From contig LWDH01000022.1 in the NCBI GenBank assembly GCA_002083395.1, positions 1 through 62,570 of the forward strand: a DNA stretch of 62,570 nucleotides. Reading direction: 5' to 3'. The stretch comes from Proteobacteria bacterium SG_bin4 (GTDB taxonomy: Bacteria > Pseudomonadota > Gammaproteobacteria > Burkholderiales > Nitrosomonadaceae). The notes under the pieces are model-generated. The model worked only from the letters and a program-made list of their open reading frames with translations, did no database searches and was not told the origin of the DNA. Both the position numbers and the translations under genes were made by a program. Shown in pieces: positions 36,101-45,110 of this stretch (within the stretch, counting starts at the first letter, position 1; every line of letters starts with the position of its first letter).

Positions 36101-38919
36101 TTTGTTGTCAGCATGGCGCGCAAGTAATGACCGGTAAAGCTGTCAGGATTGGTTGCGATGGATTCCGGGGCGCCTTCCGCAACAATGCAACCGCCGCCGT
36201 CGCCACCCTCCGGTCCCAAATCGATAATCCAATCGGCGGTTTTGATGACATCCAAATTATGTTCGATCACGACTACGGTATTGCCGTGATCGCGCAACCG
36301 GTGTAACACTTTGAGCAACAAATCGATGTCCTGAAAATGCAAACCGGTGGTTGGTTCATCGAGGATGTACAAGGTGCGCCCGGTATCGCGTTTTGATAGC
36401 TCCAGCGATAGCTTGACGCGTTGCGCTTCGCCTCCGGACAGGGTGGTAGCGGATTGCCCCAGTGTGATATAGCCAAGACCCACATCCATCAATGTCTGCA
36501 GTTTACGTGCCACCACCGGTACCGGTGTAAAAAATTCCAGTGCGTTTTCTACCGTCATTTGTAAAATTTCACTGATATTTTTACCCTTATATTGAATTTC
36601 GAGCGTTTCGCGGTTATAGCGATGACCGTGGCAGACGTCGCAAGTGACATAGATATCGGGCAAGAAATGCATCTCGACTTTGATCACGCCATCGCCTTGA
36701 CAGGCTTCGCAGCGCCCGCCCTTGACGTTGAAAGAAAAACGTCCCGGCGCATAACCACGCTCACGAGCTTGCGGTACCCCGGAAAATAAGTCGCGGATGG
36801 GTGTAAACAATCCGGTATACGTCGCGGGATTGGAACGCGGTGTTCTTCCAATGGGGCTTTGATCCATATTGATGACTTTGTCGAAAAATCCCAATCCTTC
36901 AATATGCCGGTGGGGTGCAGGCTCGTCATTACTGCCGTAGAGATGGCGGGCGACTGCACGGTGCAGGGTTTCATTGATTAAGGTCGATTTACCCGACCCG
37001 GAAACACCGGTCACGCAAACAAACAATCCGACCGGTAAGTTAAGCGTGACATCTTTTAAATTATTCCCGGTTGCACCTTCGATGCGCAATATTCGATCTG
37101 CGTTGAGCGGGTGCCGTTGCGGCGGTATATCAATCGCGAGTTTACCCGATAAGTACTTTCCGGTTAATGAATCAGTCTGTTGCTGAATTTCGATCGGCGT
37201 GCCTTGGGCAACTACGTTGCCGCCGTGTTCGCCGGCCCCCGGTCCCATGTCGACGACATAATCCGCAATTTGAATGGCATCCTGGTCATGTTCAACCACG
37301 ATGACACTGTTACCCAAGTCACGCAGATTCTTAAGGGTATCGAGCAAACGGCCATTGTCGCGTTGGTGCAAGCCGATGGAAGGTTCGTCAAGAACGTACA
37401 TGACACCGGTTAAACCGGAGCCGATTTGGCTAGCCAGGCGGATACGCTGGGATTCCCCGCCCGAGAGCGTGTCTGCCGAGCGATCCAGTGATAAATAATC
37501 CAGCCCGACATTATTGAGAAATTGCAAACGGCTGGAGATTTCCTTGATGATGCGTTCCGCAATGGATTGCTTATGGCCGGATAATTCGAGATGGTCGAAT
37601 AATTCCCGGGCTTTTCTTAACGGCAGGGCGCTGATTTCGTAAATTGTCTGTCCGGCGACATGTACATGCCGCGCTGCGCGGCATAAGCGCGTACCCTGGC
37701 ATTCCGGGCAAGTTTGGGCGTTCAGGTATTTTGCCAGTTCTTCACGCACCGTCTGCGATTCAATTTCCTTGTAGCGCCGGGTCAGATTGGGAATAATGCC
37801 TTCGAATGGATGAACATCCTGCTGTTTGCGTCCGCTTTCCGTTAAGTAAGAAAATTGTATTTTTTCTTTGCCGGAACCATACAAAATAATGTTACGGATC
37901 GGTTCGTCGAGTTTCTCAAAAGGCGTTTCCAGATCAAAGTGATAATGCGTGGCGAGGCTTGTCAGTAATTGAAAATAGAATTGATTGCGCCGGTCCCAAT
38001 TCCGCACGGCGCCAGCAGATAGCGATAAATGCGGAAATGCCACGACCCGCGCCGGGTCGAAAAAAGTAATCTGTCCTAACCCATCGCATTTGCTGCAAGC
38101 ACCCAACGGATTGTTGAAGGAGAATAGTCTGGGTTCCAATTCGGCCAATGAGTAGCTGCATACCGGACAGCTAAATTTAGCCGAAAATAAATGCTCCTGG
38201 CCGCTATCCATCTCCACCGCCAAAGCGCGCCCGTCCGAATGACGCAATGCGACCTCGAATGACTCGGCCAGCCGTTGCTTGGCATCGGCAGAAACTTTCA
38301 GGCGATCAACCACAACTTCGACGGTATGTTTTTGGTTCTTTTGCAATTTCGGTAACGCATCGATTTCATACACTTCACCGTCGATGCGCAACCGCACAAA
38401 ACCCTGCGCGCGCAGCTCGTCAAACAACTCAACTTGTTCCCCTTTGCGTTCCACGATCAGCGGCGACAGAATCATTAAGCGGGTATCCGCAGGTAACTGC
38501 AAGACGTGATCAACCATTTGCGAAACACTTTGCGCCGTCAACACGATGTTGTGCTCGGGACAAAACGGATCGCCAACGCGGGCAAACAGCAAGCGCAGAT
38601 AGTCGTGGATTTCGGTGACGGTGCCGACCGTCGAACGCGGGTTATGCGATGTTGCTTTTTGTTCGATGGCGATGGCTGGAGACAATCCTTCGATCAGGTC
38701 GACATCCGGCTTTTCCATTAATTGCAGGAACTGCCGGGCATACGCCGACAGCGATTCGACGTAACGGCGTTGTCCTTCGGCGTAAAGGGTATCGAACGCC
38801 AATGAGGATTTGCCGGAACCGGACAATCCAGTGATGACTACCAGCTTGTTACGCGGCAGATCGAGGTTGATATTTTTCAGATTATGCGTGCGCGCACCGC
38901 GTATTTTTATGGATTCCAT
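36097..38919 (-). CDS. uvrA: Excinuclease ABC subunit A
   Basis: A 940-residue full-length UvrA, the damage-recognition ATPase of nucleotide excision repair. Both ATPase modules are complete: ITGLSGSGKSSLAFDTLYAEGQRRYVE and VTGVSGSGKSTLINETLHRAV in parts, with two LSGGE signatures (LSGGESQRIRLA and LSGGEAQRVKL) and Walker B VLDEPSIGLHQRD / ILDEPTTGLHFQD. Zinc ligands are in CPVCSY...CSKCDG and CEACQGDG...CDVCHG. No LexA-type CTGT-N8-ACAG site was found in the 66-bp gap to the divergent MFS gene. Confidence 0.97.
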   Translation of the reverse strand: MESIKIRGARTHNLKNINLDLPRNKLVVITGLSGSGKSSLAFDTLYAEGQRRYVESLSAYARQFLQLMEKPDVDLIEGLSPAIAIEQKATSHNPRSTVGTVTEIHDYLRLLFARVGDPFCPEHNIVLTAQSVSQMVDHVLQLPADTRLMILSPLIVERKGEQVELFDELRAQGFVRLRIDGEVYEIDALPKLQKNQKHTVEVVVDRLKVSADAKQRLAESFEVALRHSDGRALAVEMDSGQEHLFSAKFSCPVCSYSLAELEPRLFSFNNPLGACSKCDGLGQITFFDPARVVAFPHLSLSAGAVRNWDRRNQFYFQLLTSLATHYHFDLETPFEKLDEPIRNIILYGSGKEKIQFSYLTESGRKQQDVHPFEGIIPNLTRRYKEIESQTVREELAKYLNAQTCPECQGTRLCRAARHVHVAGQTIYEISALPLRKARELFDHLELSGHKQSIAERIIKEISSRLQFLNNVGLDYLSLDRSADTLSGGESQRIRLASQIGSGLTGVMYVLDEPSIGLHQRDNGRLLDTLKNLRDLGNSVIVVEHDQDAIQIADYVVDMGPGAGEHGGNVVAQGTPIEIQQQTDSLTGKYLSGKLAIDIPPQRHPLNADRILRIEGATGNNLKDVTLNLPVGLFVCVTGVSGSGKSTLINETLHRAVARHLYGSNDEPAPHRHIEGLGFFDKVINMDQSPIGRTPRSNPATYTGLFTPIRDLFSGVPQARERGYAPGRFSFNVKGGRCEACQGDGVIKVEMHFLPDIYVTCDVCHGHRYNRETLEIQYKGKNISEILQMTVENALEFFTPVPVVARKLQTLMDVGLGYITLGQSATTLSGGEAQRVKLSLELSKRDTGRTLYILDEPTTGLHFQDIDLLLKVLHRLRDHGNTVVVIEHNLDVIKTADWIIDLGPEGGDGGGCIVAEGAPESIATNPDSFTGHYLRAMLTTK

Positions 38920-38985
38920 GAACTATCTATGTAAGAGTCAACCTGTTAATATACCCAACTTTTTAGGAATATCACAACCTGATTC

Positions 38986-40371
38986 ATGTCTGCTTCATCT
39001 TCATCTGAAAAAATGTCCCCAACGGAAGTGCGCGCGACGATCGGCTTAGCCGGTGTGTACGGGTTGCGCATGTTAGGGCTGTTTATTATTTTACCGGTAT
39101 TTGCTTTTTACGCCGAAGACCTGCCTGGCGGAGACAACTATACCCTGGTCGGCATAGCGCTGGGCGCCTATGGCTTGACGCAAGCGATTCTGCAAATTCC
39201 ATTCGGCTGGCTATCGGATCGGATCGGACGCAAGCCGGTGATTTATCTGGGGCTGATTTTATTTATCATCGGCAGTTTCATTGCCGCATTTGCCACCAAT
39301 ATTTATTGGGTTATCATCGGCCGGGTCATTCAGGGAGCCGGAGCGATTTCGGCGGCCGTGATGGCGTTGGCGGCGGATCTTACCCGGGAAGAGCATCGCA
39401 CCAAGGCGATGGCAACCATCGGCATGACCATCGGCGTAGTGTTTGCCATTTCGTTGATCGCTGCGCCAGTGTTAAATCAATGGATTGGTGTGCCGGGCAT
39501 TTTCGCGATGACCGGGTTTTTGGCGCTATTAGCCATGATCGTCGTCAAAAAAATCATCCCCGATCCGGCGATCAGCCGGTTCCACTCCGATACCGAAGCC
39601 TCGCCCGCTAATTTCCGCAGTGTCTTGCGCGATACGCAGTTATTGCGGCTAAACTACGGTATTTTTGCGTTGCATGCGGTATTGATGGCGCTCTGGCTGG
39701 TAGTGCCGCTGACACTGCGTCAAGCGGGCATGGCGGCGGACAACCACTGGCAAATTTATCTTCCGGTGTTGCTGCTGTCGATTGTGCTGATCATCCCGGC
39801 GATTATTTATTCAGAGAAGAAAGCCAAGTTGAAACAAGTGTTTGTCGCGGCGATTGGCATTTTGTTACTGGGACAGCTGCTGCTTGCACTGAGCAGTGAG
39901 TCGATTTGGGGAACGGCGCTGGCGTTACTGGTTTTTTTTGCGGCTTTCAATTTGCTGGAAGCCAGTTTACCTTCGCTGATTTCAAAAATAGCACCAGTCG
40001 GCGCCAAGGGAACGGCGATCGGCGTCTACAGCAGCACGCAATTCCTGGGTGCTTTTGCCGGTGCGGCGGCCGGTGGTTACTTATACGGCGAATACGGCAG
40101 CGGCGCCTTGTATGCATTTTGCGGGCTGTTGCTGGTGGTGTGGCTGGCATTGGCGATGACCATGAAAGCACCCGCTGCGGTGCGCTCCAGAATGTATCCG
40201 GTACAGGAAATGGATTTCGACCAATCCAAAGAGCTATCGCGCCGTCTGGCGGCGATACCCGGTGTTTTTGAAGCACTGGTGCTGGTGAATGAGCGGGTGG
40301 CTTATTTAAAAGTGGATATGAAAGGCTTCGACGAAGAAAAGGTGATTCAATTGCTTGGGGAGGAAACATAG
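38986..40371 (+). CDS. MFS transporter with C-terminal YAM-like domain (YajR type)
   Basis: A 461-residue major facilitator with 12 predicted membrane helices. The loop 2-3 motif appears as GWLSDRIGRKPVIYLG, and motif C-like PVLNQWIGVPGIF is present. After the last helix, about residues 400-461 form a small soluble domain (LSRRLAAIPGVFEALVLVNERVAYLKVDMKGFDEEKVIQLL), ferredoxin-like as in YajR. The exported substrate is unknown. Its stop codon abuts the ssb ATG directly, and it is divergent from uvrA; uvrA-MFS-ssb is a recurrent order in betaproteobacteria. Confidence 0.92.
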   Translation: MSASSSSEKMSPTEVRATIGLAGVYGLRMLGLFIILPVFAFYAEDLPGGDNYTLVGIALGAYGLTQAILQIPFGWLSDRIGRKPVIYLGLILFIIGSFIAAFATNIYWVIIGRVIQGAGAISAAVMALAADLTREEHRTKAMATIGMTIGVVFAISLIAAPVLNQWIGVPGIFAMTGFLALLAMIVVKKIIPDPAISRFHSDTEASPANFRSVLRDTQLLRLNYGIFALHAVLMALWLVVPLTLRQAGMAADNHWQIYLPVLLLSIVLIIPAIIYSEKKAKLKQVFVAAIGILLLGQLLLALSSESIWGTALALLVFFAAFNLLEASLPSLISKIAPVGAKGTAIGVYSSTQFLGAFAGAAAGGYLYGEYGSGALYAFCGLLLVVWLALAMTMKAPAAVRSRMYPVQEMDFDQSKELSRRLAAIPGVFEALVLVNERVAYLKVDMKGFDEEKVIQLLGEET

Positions 40372-40824
40372 ATGGCTTCTGTCAATAAAGTGATACTCAT
40401 CGGTAACTTGGGCAAAGACCCGGAAACCCGTTACATGTCGAATGGTGACGCGGTTACCAATATTACATTGGCAACGACCGATACCTGGAAAGACAAAAAC
40501 GGCGAGAAACAGGAAAAAACCGAATGGCACCGCGTGACTTTTTATCGCAAGCTGGCCGAGATTGCCGGGGAGTATTTAAAAAAAGGGCGCTCGGTTTATG
40601 TCGAAGGCCGTCTGGAAACCCGGAAGTGGACGGACAAGAACGGGATGGAGCGTTATACCACGGATATTATTGCGACTGATATGAAGATGTTGGGCAGCCG
40701 TCCCGGCAGCGGTAGTTTTGAATCGTCGCCTGATCACGAAGAAGATAACGCGGTTCCGAACCGGCCTTCTTCGACGAAGAGCCCCAGCGGTTTTGACGAT
40801 ATGGAAGACGATATTCCATTTTAA
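40372..40824 (+). CDS. ssb: Single-stranded DNA-binding protein
   Basis: A 150-residue SSB. The OB fold spans about residues 1-110 (MASVNKVILIGNLGKDPETRY, WHRVTFYRKLAEIAGEYLKKG, VEGRLETRKWTDKNG), followed by a flexible polar tail and the intact acidic tip DDIPF that recruits repair and replication partners. It coats single-stranded DNA in replication and repair. The start follows the MFS stop with no gap and uses GGGGAGG inside that gene as ribosome site. Confidence 0.97.
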   Translation: MASVNKVILIGNLGKDPETRYMSNGDAVTNITLATTDTWKDKNGEKQEKTEWHRVTFYRKLAEIAGEYLKKGRSVYVEGRLETRKWTDKNGMERYTTDIIATDMKMLGSRPGSGSFESSPDHEEDNAVPNRPSSTKSPSGFDDMEDDIPF

Positions 40825-40854
40825 TCGAATCGAGTCCGGGGGCTCTGGCGGTTT

Positions 40855-41061
40855 CTAGTGTTTATCAGGCAAGCGCAGAACTCCGTTGCGATATTCGTTA
40901 CTCGCATAATTTGATTGGCTACGGGAAGGTAATGAAAATTCGATGCTTTCAATCGCACCGCCAATTTCTTTGGCCATGTTGCGGAATTCGAGTGCCAGCA
41001 TACTTTTGGGGACGATAAATGTTTGCTTGAATCCAGACTTGAAGTGAACAAGAATTTTCAT
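40855..41061 (-). CDS. Small conserved-looking protein, unknown
   Basis: A 68-residue protein (MKILVHFKSGFKQTFIVPKS start). Alternating hydrophobic residues in the first 20 positions suggest a beta-hairpin, followed by a helix (MLALEFRNMAKEIGGAIESIEF). A GGAAAA site lies upstream. It is convergent with ssb, 30 bases apart. No family recognised; coding status rests on composition and the ribosome site. Confidence 0.55.
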   Translation of the reverse strand: MKILVHFKSGFKQTFIVPKSMLALEFRNMAKEIGGAIESIEFSLPSRSQSNYASNEYRNGVLRLPDKH

Positions 41062-41354
41062 AACGTTTTCCAGTGAGTTTTAATTTTTTAAGCGCTTGAT
41101 CGCTACAGTGGCATCGCTGCTGCTGTTCTTACGACGCAAACCGGCCAAACTTTAATTGGCCGTGCGCCTAAAGATTCTCCACCGCAACGTAAATTCGGAA
41201 ACCATAGCGCCACTACATGGAATTACAAAACAATCGAAGAAATAGCCACTATTCCTTGCTTTTATTCAGAAATTACTCTTGACAGCTTTGACATAAGCTT
41301 AGATTCATCAAAAATTGACCGGATGCTGGCGGCAACGGGGAAAGGGAAATTTGC

Positions 41355-42215
41355 ATGGAAAAAAGCGCAATATTAAGTGCGTTGGCAACGGAAGTGGAGC
41401 AAGGACGCTTGATTTTCCCGACCTCGACCCATGCCGCGATCAAAATCAAGGAAAAACTGGAAGATCCTGATTGCAGTCTCGATACCGTGATCCGGCTGAT
41501 ACAAGCTGAACCGCTCCTGTCGACCAAGGTGGTGGCGATTGCCAATTCCGCAGTATTTAATCGCTCAGGAAAAAAAGTCACCGATGTGCGCTCAGCCGTC
41601 ACATTGATCGGCATGCGCACCGTGCGCAACTTGGCCACGGTCATAGCCGTGCAGCAATTGACCGGACCGCAGGGAAGAAGCGAACAGGCCGAGCAACTAT
41701 GGCGGCATTCCGCGTATGTTGCCGCGCTGGCGCAAGTCATCGCCCGCCGCGTGACTCACAAGGACCCCGAAACCGCGCTGTTTGCCGGCATGATTCATGA
41801 GATCAGCTGGTTCTATTTGCTGGCGCGTGAAAAATATTTCCCCGGATTAATCGACGACAGCTTGGCCAGCTCGTGGAACGCCGACGAAGACCTGGAAGAC
41901 GAAAGCGAGCTTGACTGTGAAATCACGATTGGCACCGCGATTCTCAGAGCGTTGTCGGTACCGCAATCGGTGATCGACGACATCGTTTACCTGTGGCGCG
42001 GTTACTTATCATTCCCGCCGGATACGCTCGGAGACACGCTGCTGATCGCCAATCAACTGGCGCCCGTTAAATCGCCCTTTGTATTGCCTTCCAACTTATC
42101 GGGCACGAATGCAATCGCAGACCTCGATGTATTGACCGACGAAGATACACTCAGCGAGATCCTGAAAGACTCAGCCGCTGAAGTAAAGTCGTTGACCGAA
42201 GCGTTGTGCGTGTAG
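41355..42215 (+). CDS. HDOD-domain protein
   Basis: A 286-residue HDOD protein, with almost the whole length taken by the domain: LIFPTSTHAAIKIKEKLEDPD, VIRLIQAEPLLSTKVVAIAN, VTLIGMRTVRNLATV, and the HD-like region LWRHSAYVAALAQVIARRVT / TALFAGMIHEISW. No receiver or cyclase domain is fused, unlike the HDOD protein at 11125. HDOD proteins act in signalling and stress but their biochemistry is mostly unknown. GGGAAAGGG lies upstream of the ATG. It is a single gene. Confidence 0.88.
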   Translation: MEKSAILSALATEVEQGRLIFPTSTHAAIKIKEKLEDPDCSLDTVIRLIQAEPLLSTKVVAIANSAVFNRSGKKVTDVRSAVTLIGMRTVRNLATVIAVQQLTGPQGRSEQAEQLWRHSAYVAALAQVIARRVTHKDPETALFAGMIHEISWFYLLAREKYFPGLIDDSLASSWNADEDLEDESELDCEITIGTAILRALSVPQSVIDDIVYLWRGYLSFPPDTLGDTLLIANQLAPVKSPFVLPSNLSGTNAIADLDVLTDEDTLSEILKDSAAEVKSLTEALCV

Positions 42216-42449
42216 TTTCCACAACCTAAGAACCCTAAAGCATCCTACGAGCGGCAAAGCCGCATAATTCCGCTGCTACTGTTGGCAGCATACTGACTCC
42301 CCTTGGCCATTCCTGAAAAACCGGTTCAGGCATTGCTCAGAAAAATCAAAAGATTATCCCCCGCCATCATTCAGTCCCGGTTCACCCAGACCGCAGTACA
42401 GTGACTCATCCGCATCTGCTTGGAAAAAATAACCACAAGGAGAAGCATC

Positions 42450-43313
42450 ATGAGCGCCATCATCACCGGATCATTCCCCGGCAAACAAAGAAAAGCTGGA
42501 TCGATTTCCAATCAAGCATTAAAACCTTCTGAACTGAAACTACCGAGCTACGCAATCTTGTTGATACTGCTGTTAACCATGTTATTGCTCGGCGCTTGTA
42601 AATCCGTACCCATCGACGATCGGAATGCGACCGGAAACGGCGGGTTCTGGGAGCAAGACGAGAATTCCAGTGCGCGTTTTCACAACCCCAATCAGGTAGA
42701 CAAAGCCACGATCGGTTTGGTATTTGCAGCGGGGGAGAGCGCTTTACGTAACGGTACGCCGGTCGATGTCTCCGCGAAGCTGGCGAACCATTCCCGGATA
42801 AACACCGGACCGCAAAGCAGCGCGCGCGTGGAGTTTGAAGCGGCTGGCCCGGCCTGCACGATTGAAATCGACGAATTCAATGCCGGCAATGCCTACGCGG
42901 ATACAGCCGATTGCCGGCAACAAATAGAAACGCCACATGCCCGCATAGACGCCAGTAACGCCATCCTGCATCTCCAAGTCACGGAGCATCAAACGAAAGT
43001 CACGGTGATCAGCGGCACCGTTGATGTGACTTCGCTAGCAGATACCGCGCAATCCATCGATATCCGCGAAGACCGCGAAGTCGTAGTCACGCGGGATATA
43101 TTCGGTCGGCCCTATTTACTCACGCCGGAAGAAATCTGGCAACGCATTCGCTGGCGGGACGACTATCCGCTCTACAAAAAAGTCATCGACTGGGGAACCA
43201 TCGCAGCCACAGCGGCAGTCGTCATCGTGACCGCCGGAATCATCGCGGCGGTGGTGATACTCAGCGATGGTCATGGTCATGGAGGCCGTCGCGGTCTGCC
43301 TGGGCATCATTAA
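42450..43313 (+). CDS. FecR-like lipoprotein with C-terminal membrane segment
   Basis: A 287-residue protein from ATG 42450 (AAGGAGAAGCATC upstream). After a basic 40-residue lead, ILLILLLTMLLLGAC makes a lipoprotein signal. The middle has FecR-type repeats (ALRNGTPVDVSAKLANHSRINTG, SSARVEFE, TIEIDEFNAGNAYAD, HARIDASNAILHLQVTEHQTKVTVISGTVDV in pieces). Near the end is a second hydrophobic helix (TIAATAAVVIVTAGIIAAVVIL) and a Gly/His tail. FecR domains usually act in anti-sigma or surface-ligand roles; no sigma factor or receptor is adjacent, so the job is unknown. Confidence 0.75.
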   Translation: MSAIITGSFPGKQRKAGSISNQALKPSELKLPSYAILLILLLTMLLLGACKSVPIDDRNATGNGGFWEQDENSSARFHNPNQVDKATIGLVFAAGESALRNGTPVDVSAKLANHSRINTGPQSSARVEFEAAGPACTIEIDEFNAGNAYADTADCRQQIETPHARIDASNAILHLQVTEHQTKVTVISGTVDVTSLADTAQSIDIREDREVVVTRDIFGRPYLLTPEEIWQRIRWRDDYPLYKKVIDWGTIAATAAVVIVTAGIIAAVVILSDGHGHGGRRGLPGHH

Positions 43314-43540
43314 AGCTTATCCGCAAGCTTTCAAGATGAAATGGGTTTTAAGCTGCAACATGGTATTTCGAAATGTGGTATCGAATCATTTACTTCGATT
43401 GAGATCAAGCCAACGTTATCAGCTCCACTTGCTTGAAAAGATCCAATGAGAAAAAGCATGTTCATATTTGGCGGGTGGCTAGCGTGGAGGCTCAATGGTG
43501 CGCCGTTTGCGGCGCGCCCCTTGGAGCGCAGTATTAGCGG

Positions 43541-44413
43541 TCATGTCAGAGCACCGTGGCAATGTTTGTAACGCCGCCCACTGCCACATGGACAAGGCGA
43601 CAGCCGACTTTCTGGTGCAGGAATCAGAGACCAATTCTGACGCCACTTCAAACTAAGATTGACTAGCATGCCTACGCCACAATATGCTGCGAAGTTTCCA
43701 ATGAACTGATTGGCGCCTATGGTGGTGCCAGTCGGAGTCAGCTTGATGTCAGTGCCGCCGATTTCACAATTGACCTCCGCAACGGTGAGCGGAAATTCGA
43801 GCTCTGTGTATATGTGAGTCTTGAACTTGGCTTGAAACGCGGCACCATCCTCTATAACGTAGAAATGAATAGCCAAACTATCTCCGTTGGCGTACCGGAT
43901 ACGAAGGTCCTTGCCGCTAGGGGGAGAAACCATGTCGACCGGGTTCCCGATATTTTCCCAGCAGTTATCCACCATCTTTACTCGAACCTCGCTGGTAAGG
44001 CTAAGCATCTGCACACTAAGCAGCAAATAGCCTTCTTCGTCCCGTGTGAGCAAAATCACCTCATGGCCATCAATAACAAGAACACGGGGTGTTTCGTAAT
44101 AGTAGTTGCCGCCGACTATCGCTAGAAGTTTGTTTCTGCGCCAGTCAAATCGGCCGTTAACACGAATGGGATCAGCCTTAGTCCGCTTGAATGCCGCCAA
44201 TTGTTCTTTTGTGTATGCGCCGTTGTCAGCCTTCTTATGGTGCTCAGCGCATAGCGCGACCATGCCATCAGGGTTGTGATGTGGCTTCACGTTCCATGGA
44301 GGGTCAAAGTGATGCCACTCCAAGTACGGATTGCCGCATTCTGGAACGGGGCAGCCAAATCCCACTTCAGTGCGAAGGTGCTTGATGACTGACGCTGGGG
44401 GTTTTCTGTTCAT
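43541..44413 (-). CDS. HNH nuclease-like protein with C-terminal SEC-C zinc motif
   Basis: A 290-residue protein. Residues 10-65 form an HNH-type site: CPVPECGNPYLEWHHFDP, then NPDGMVALCAEHHKKADNG. The middle 170 residues are beta-rich with no family I recognise. The last 20 residues hold a SEC-C zinc motif (CPCGSGRRYKHCHG). HNH domains cut DNA in restriction, homing and defence proteins; SEC-C occurs as an accessory zinc knuckle. A lone gene with this fusion in an otherwise unrelated neighbourhood suggests a defence or mobile origin. GACGT-N5-ACGTC lies about 20 bases before the start and may be its operator. Confidence 0.8.
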   Translation of the reverse strand: MNRKPPASVIKHLRTEVGFGCPVPECGNPYLEWHHFDPPWNVKPHHNPDGMVALCAEHHKKADNGAYTKEQLAAFKRTKADPIRVNGRFDWRRNKLLAIVGGNYYYETPRVLVIDGHEVILLTRDEEGYLLLSVQMLSLTSEVRVKMVDNCWENIGNPVDMVSPPSGKDLRIRYANGDSLAIHFYVIEDGAAFQAKFKTHIYTELEFPLTVAEVNCEIGGTDIKLTPTGTTIGANQFIGNFAAYCGVGMLVNLSLKWRQNWSLIPAPESRLSPCPCGSGRRYKHCHGALT

Positions 44414-44431
44414 GACGGCAAACTAAAATTA

Positions 44432-44446
44432 GACGTCCGAAACGTC
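44432..44446. promoter_or_regulatory. Short palindrome upstream of the HNH/SEC-C gene
   Basis: GACGT and ACGTC are perfect inverted arms around CCGAA, 19 bases upstream of the start codon at 44413. It could be a repressor site; short enough to be chance. Confidence 0.2.
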
Positions 44447-44581
44447 AAAAGTGAATTCAATTACTGTACTCATCATAAGATCCCCTTATGTTTCATAGAG
44501 ATTGTTCAATTTAGTTTCCATCATAACAAATTTTCTTAGATCCGAAAAAACGGATTCCATGCACCGGCTTCAACCAAAACT

Positions 44582-44932
44582 TCAAAACACCATCACATGA
44601 TCCACCCAATACCGGCCATCCCGATACACCAACACCATTTCCGCGACGAATTCGCCGGGTGCTTGCGTGAACGATTGTTTCCAGACGATCGCTGCCGAGT
44701 CCGGGCGACGGAAGACGGCGACGGGGGTGCGGGTGGTGAAAAAGCCTTTTTCAGTCTGATACTGTTGGCTGATACATTCGAAGTAATCCGGCGTGACGAT
44801 GGCTTTCAGTCGCCCGCTGAAGTCGCGGACATGCCGGGTGTGGTCGCGGTGCGTGGAGGCGTCCATCAAATTGTCCATGATCGGTTCGGCAATCGCCAGA
44901 ATTTGTTGTTCGCTCAATTGTTCGAAGTTCAT
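44582..44932 (-). CDS. Unknown small protein, SnoaL/NTF2-like appearance
   Basis: A 116-residue soluble protein. The layout, an N-terminal helix pair (ILAIAEPIMDNLMDASTHRDHTRH) followed by repeated strands (FFTTRTPVAVFRRPDSAAIVWKQ, EFVAEMVLVYRDGRYWVDHVMVF), looks like a cone-shaped NTF2-like fold, but that is inferred from pattern alone. No ribosome site is evident; the miniature element at 44964 lies immediately upstream and would separate it from its original promoter. Confidence 0.6.
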   Translation of the reverse strand: MNFEQLSEQQILAIAEPIMDNLMDASTHRDHTRHVRDFSGRLKAIVTPDYFECISQQYQTEKGFFTTRTPVAVFRRPDSAAIVWKQSFTQAPGEFVAEMVLVYRDGRYWVDHVMVF

Positions 44933-44958
44933 AGCGTGTCAGTTTTGTATGAATTAAT

Positions 44959-45109
44959 AGCCTGAGACCTTTGCACGGCGTCATGAGCGGTGCGAGAATA
45001 AGGCAAAAATTTGTGAAAAAGCGCAGTTTACATAGGGTAAATGAGCATTTTTCGCGAATTTTTAACGCGATTATCGTGCTGCGCAGTAGCCGTGCAAAGG
45101 TCTCAGCCT
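44959..45109. repeat. Complete miniature inverted-repeat element, GAGACC family, with target duplication
   Basis: A 141-bp element (44964-45104) with perfect terminal inverted repeats GAGACCTTTGCACGGC / GCCGTGCAAAGGTCTC and no coding capacity. AGCCT at 44959-44963 and 45105-45109 is a 5-bp target duplication. The right half matches the half copy at 1199. It is inserted two bases past the mgtE stop. It probably derives by internal deletion from an IS with the same ends, which would mobilise it in trans. Confidence 0.88.
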
Positions 45110-45110
45110 G

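Noticed and set aside
38920..38985. Possible LexA box between uvrA and the MFS gene
   Set aside because: The only CTGT there (CTGTTAATATACCCAA) lacks the matching ACAG half.
41092..41375. Open frame of about 90 codons overlapping the start of the HDOD gene
   Set aside because: No usable start codon early in the frame and no ribosome site; it runs into the well-supported HDOD gene in another frame. Could be a gene relic but there is no support.
43440..43540. GC-rich hairpin-forming stretch that looked like an integron attC site
   Set aside because: GCGCCGTTTGCGGCGC pairs well, but no GTTRRRY/RYYYAAC core sites and no integrase or cassette array are seen.
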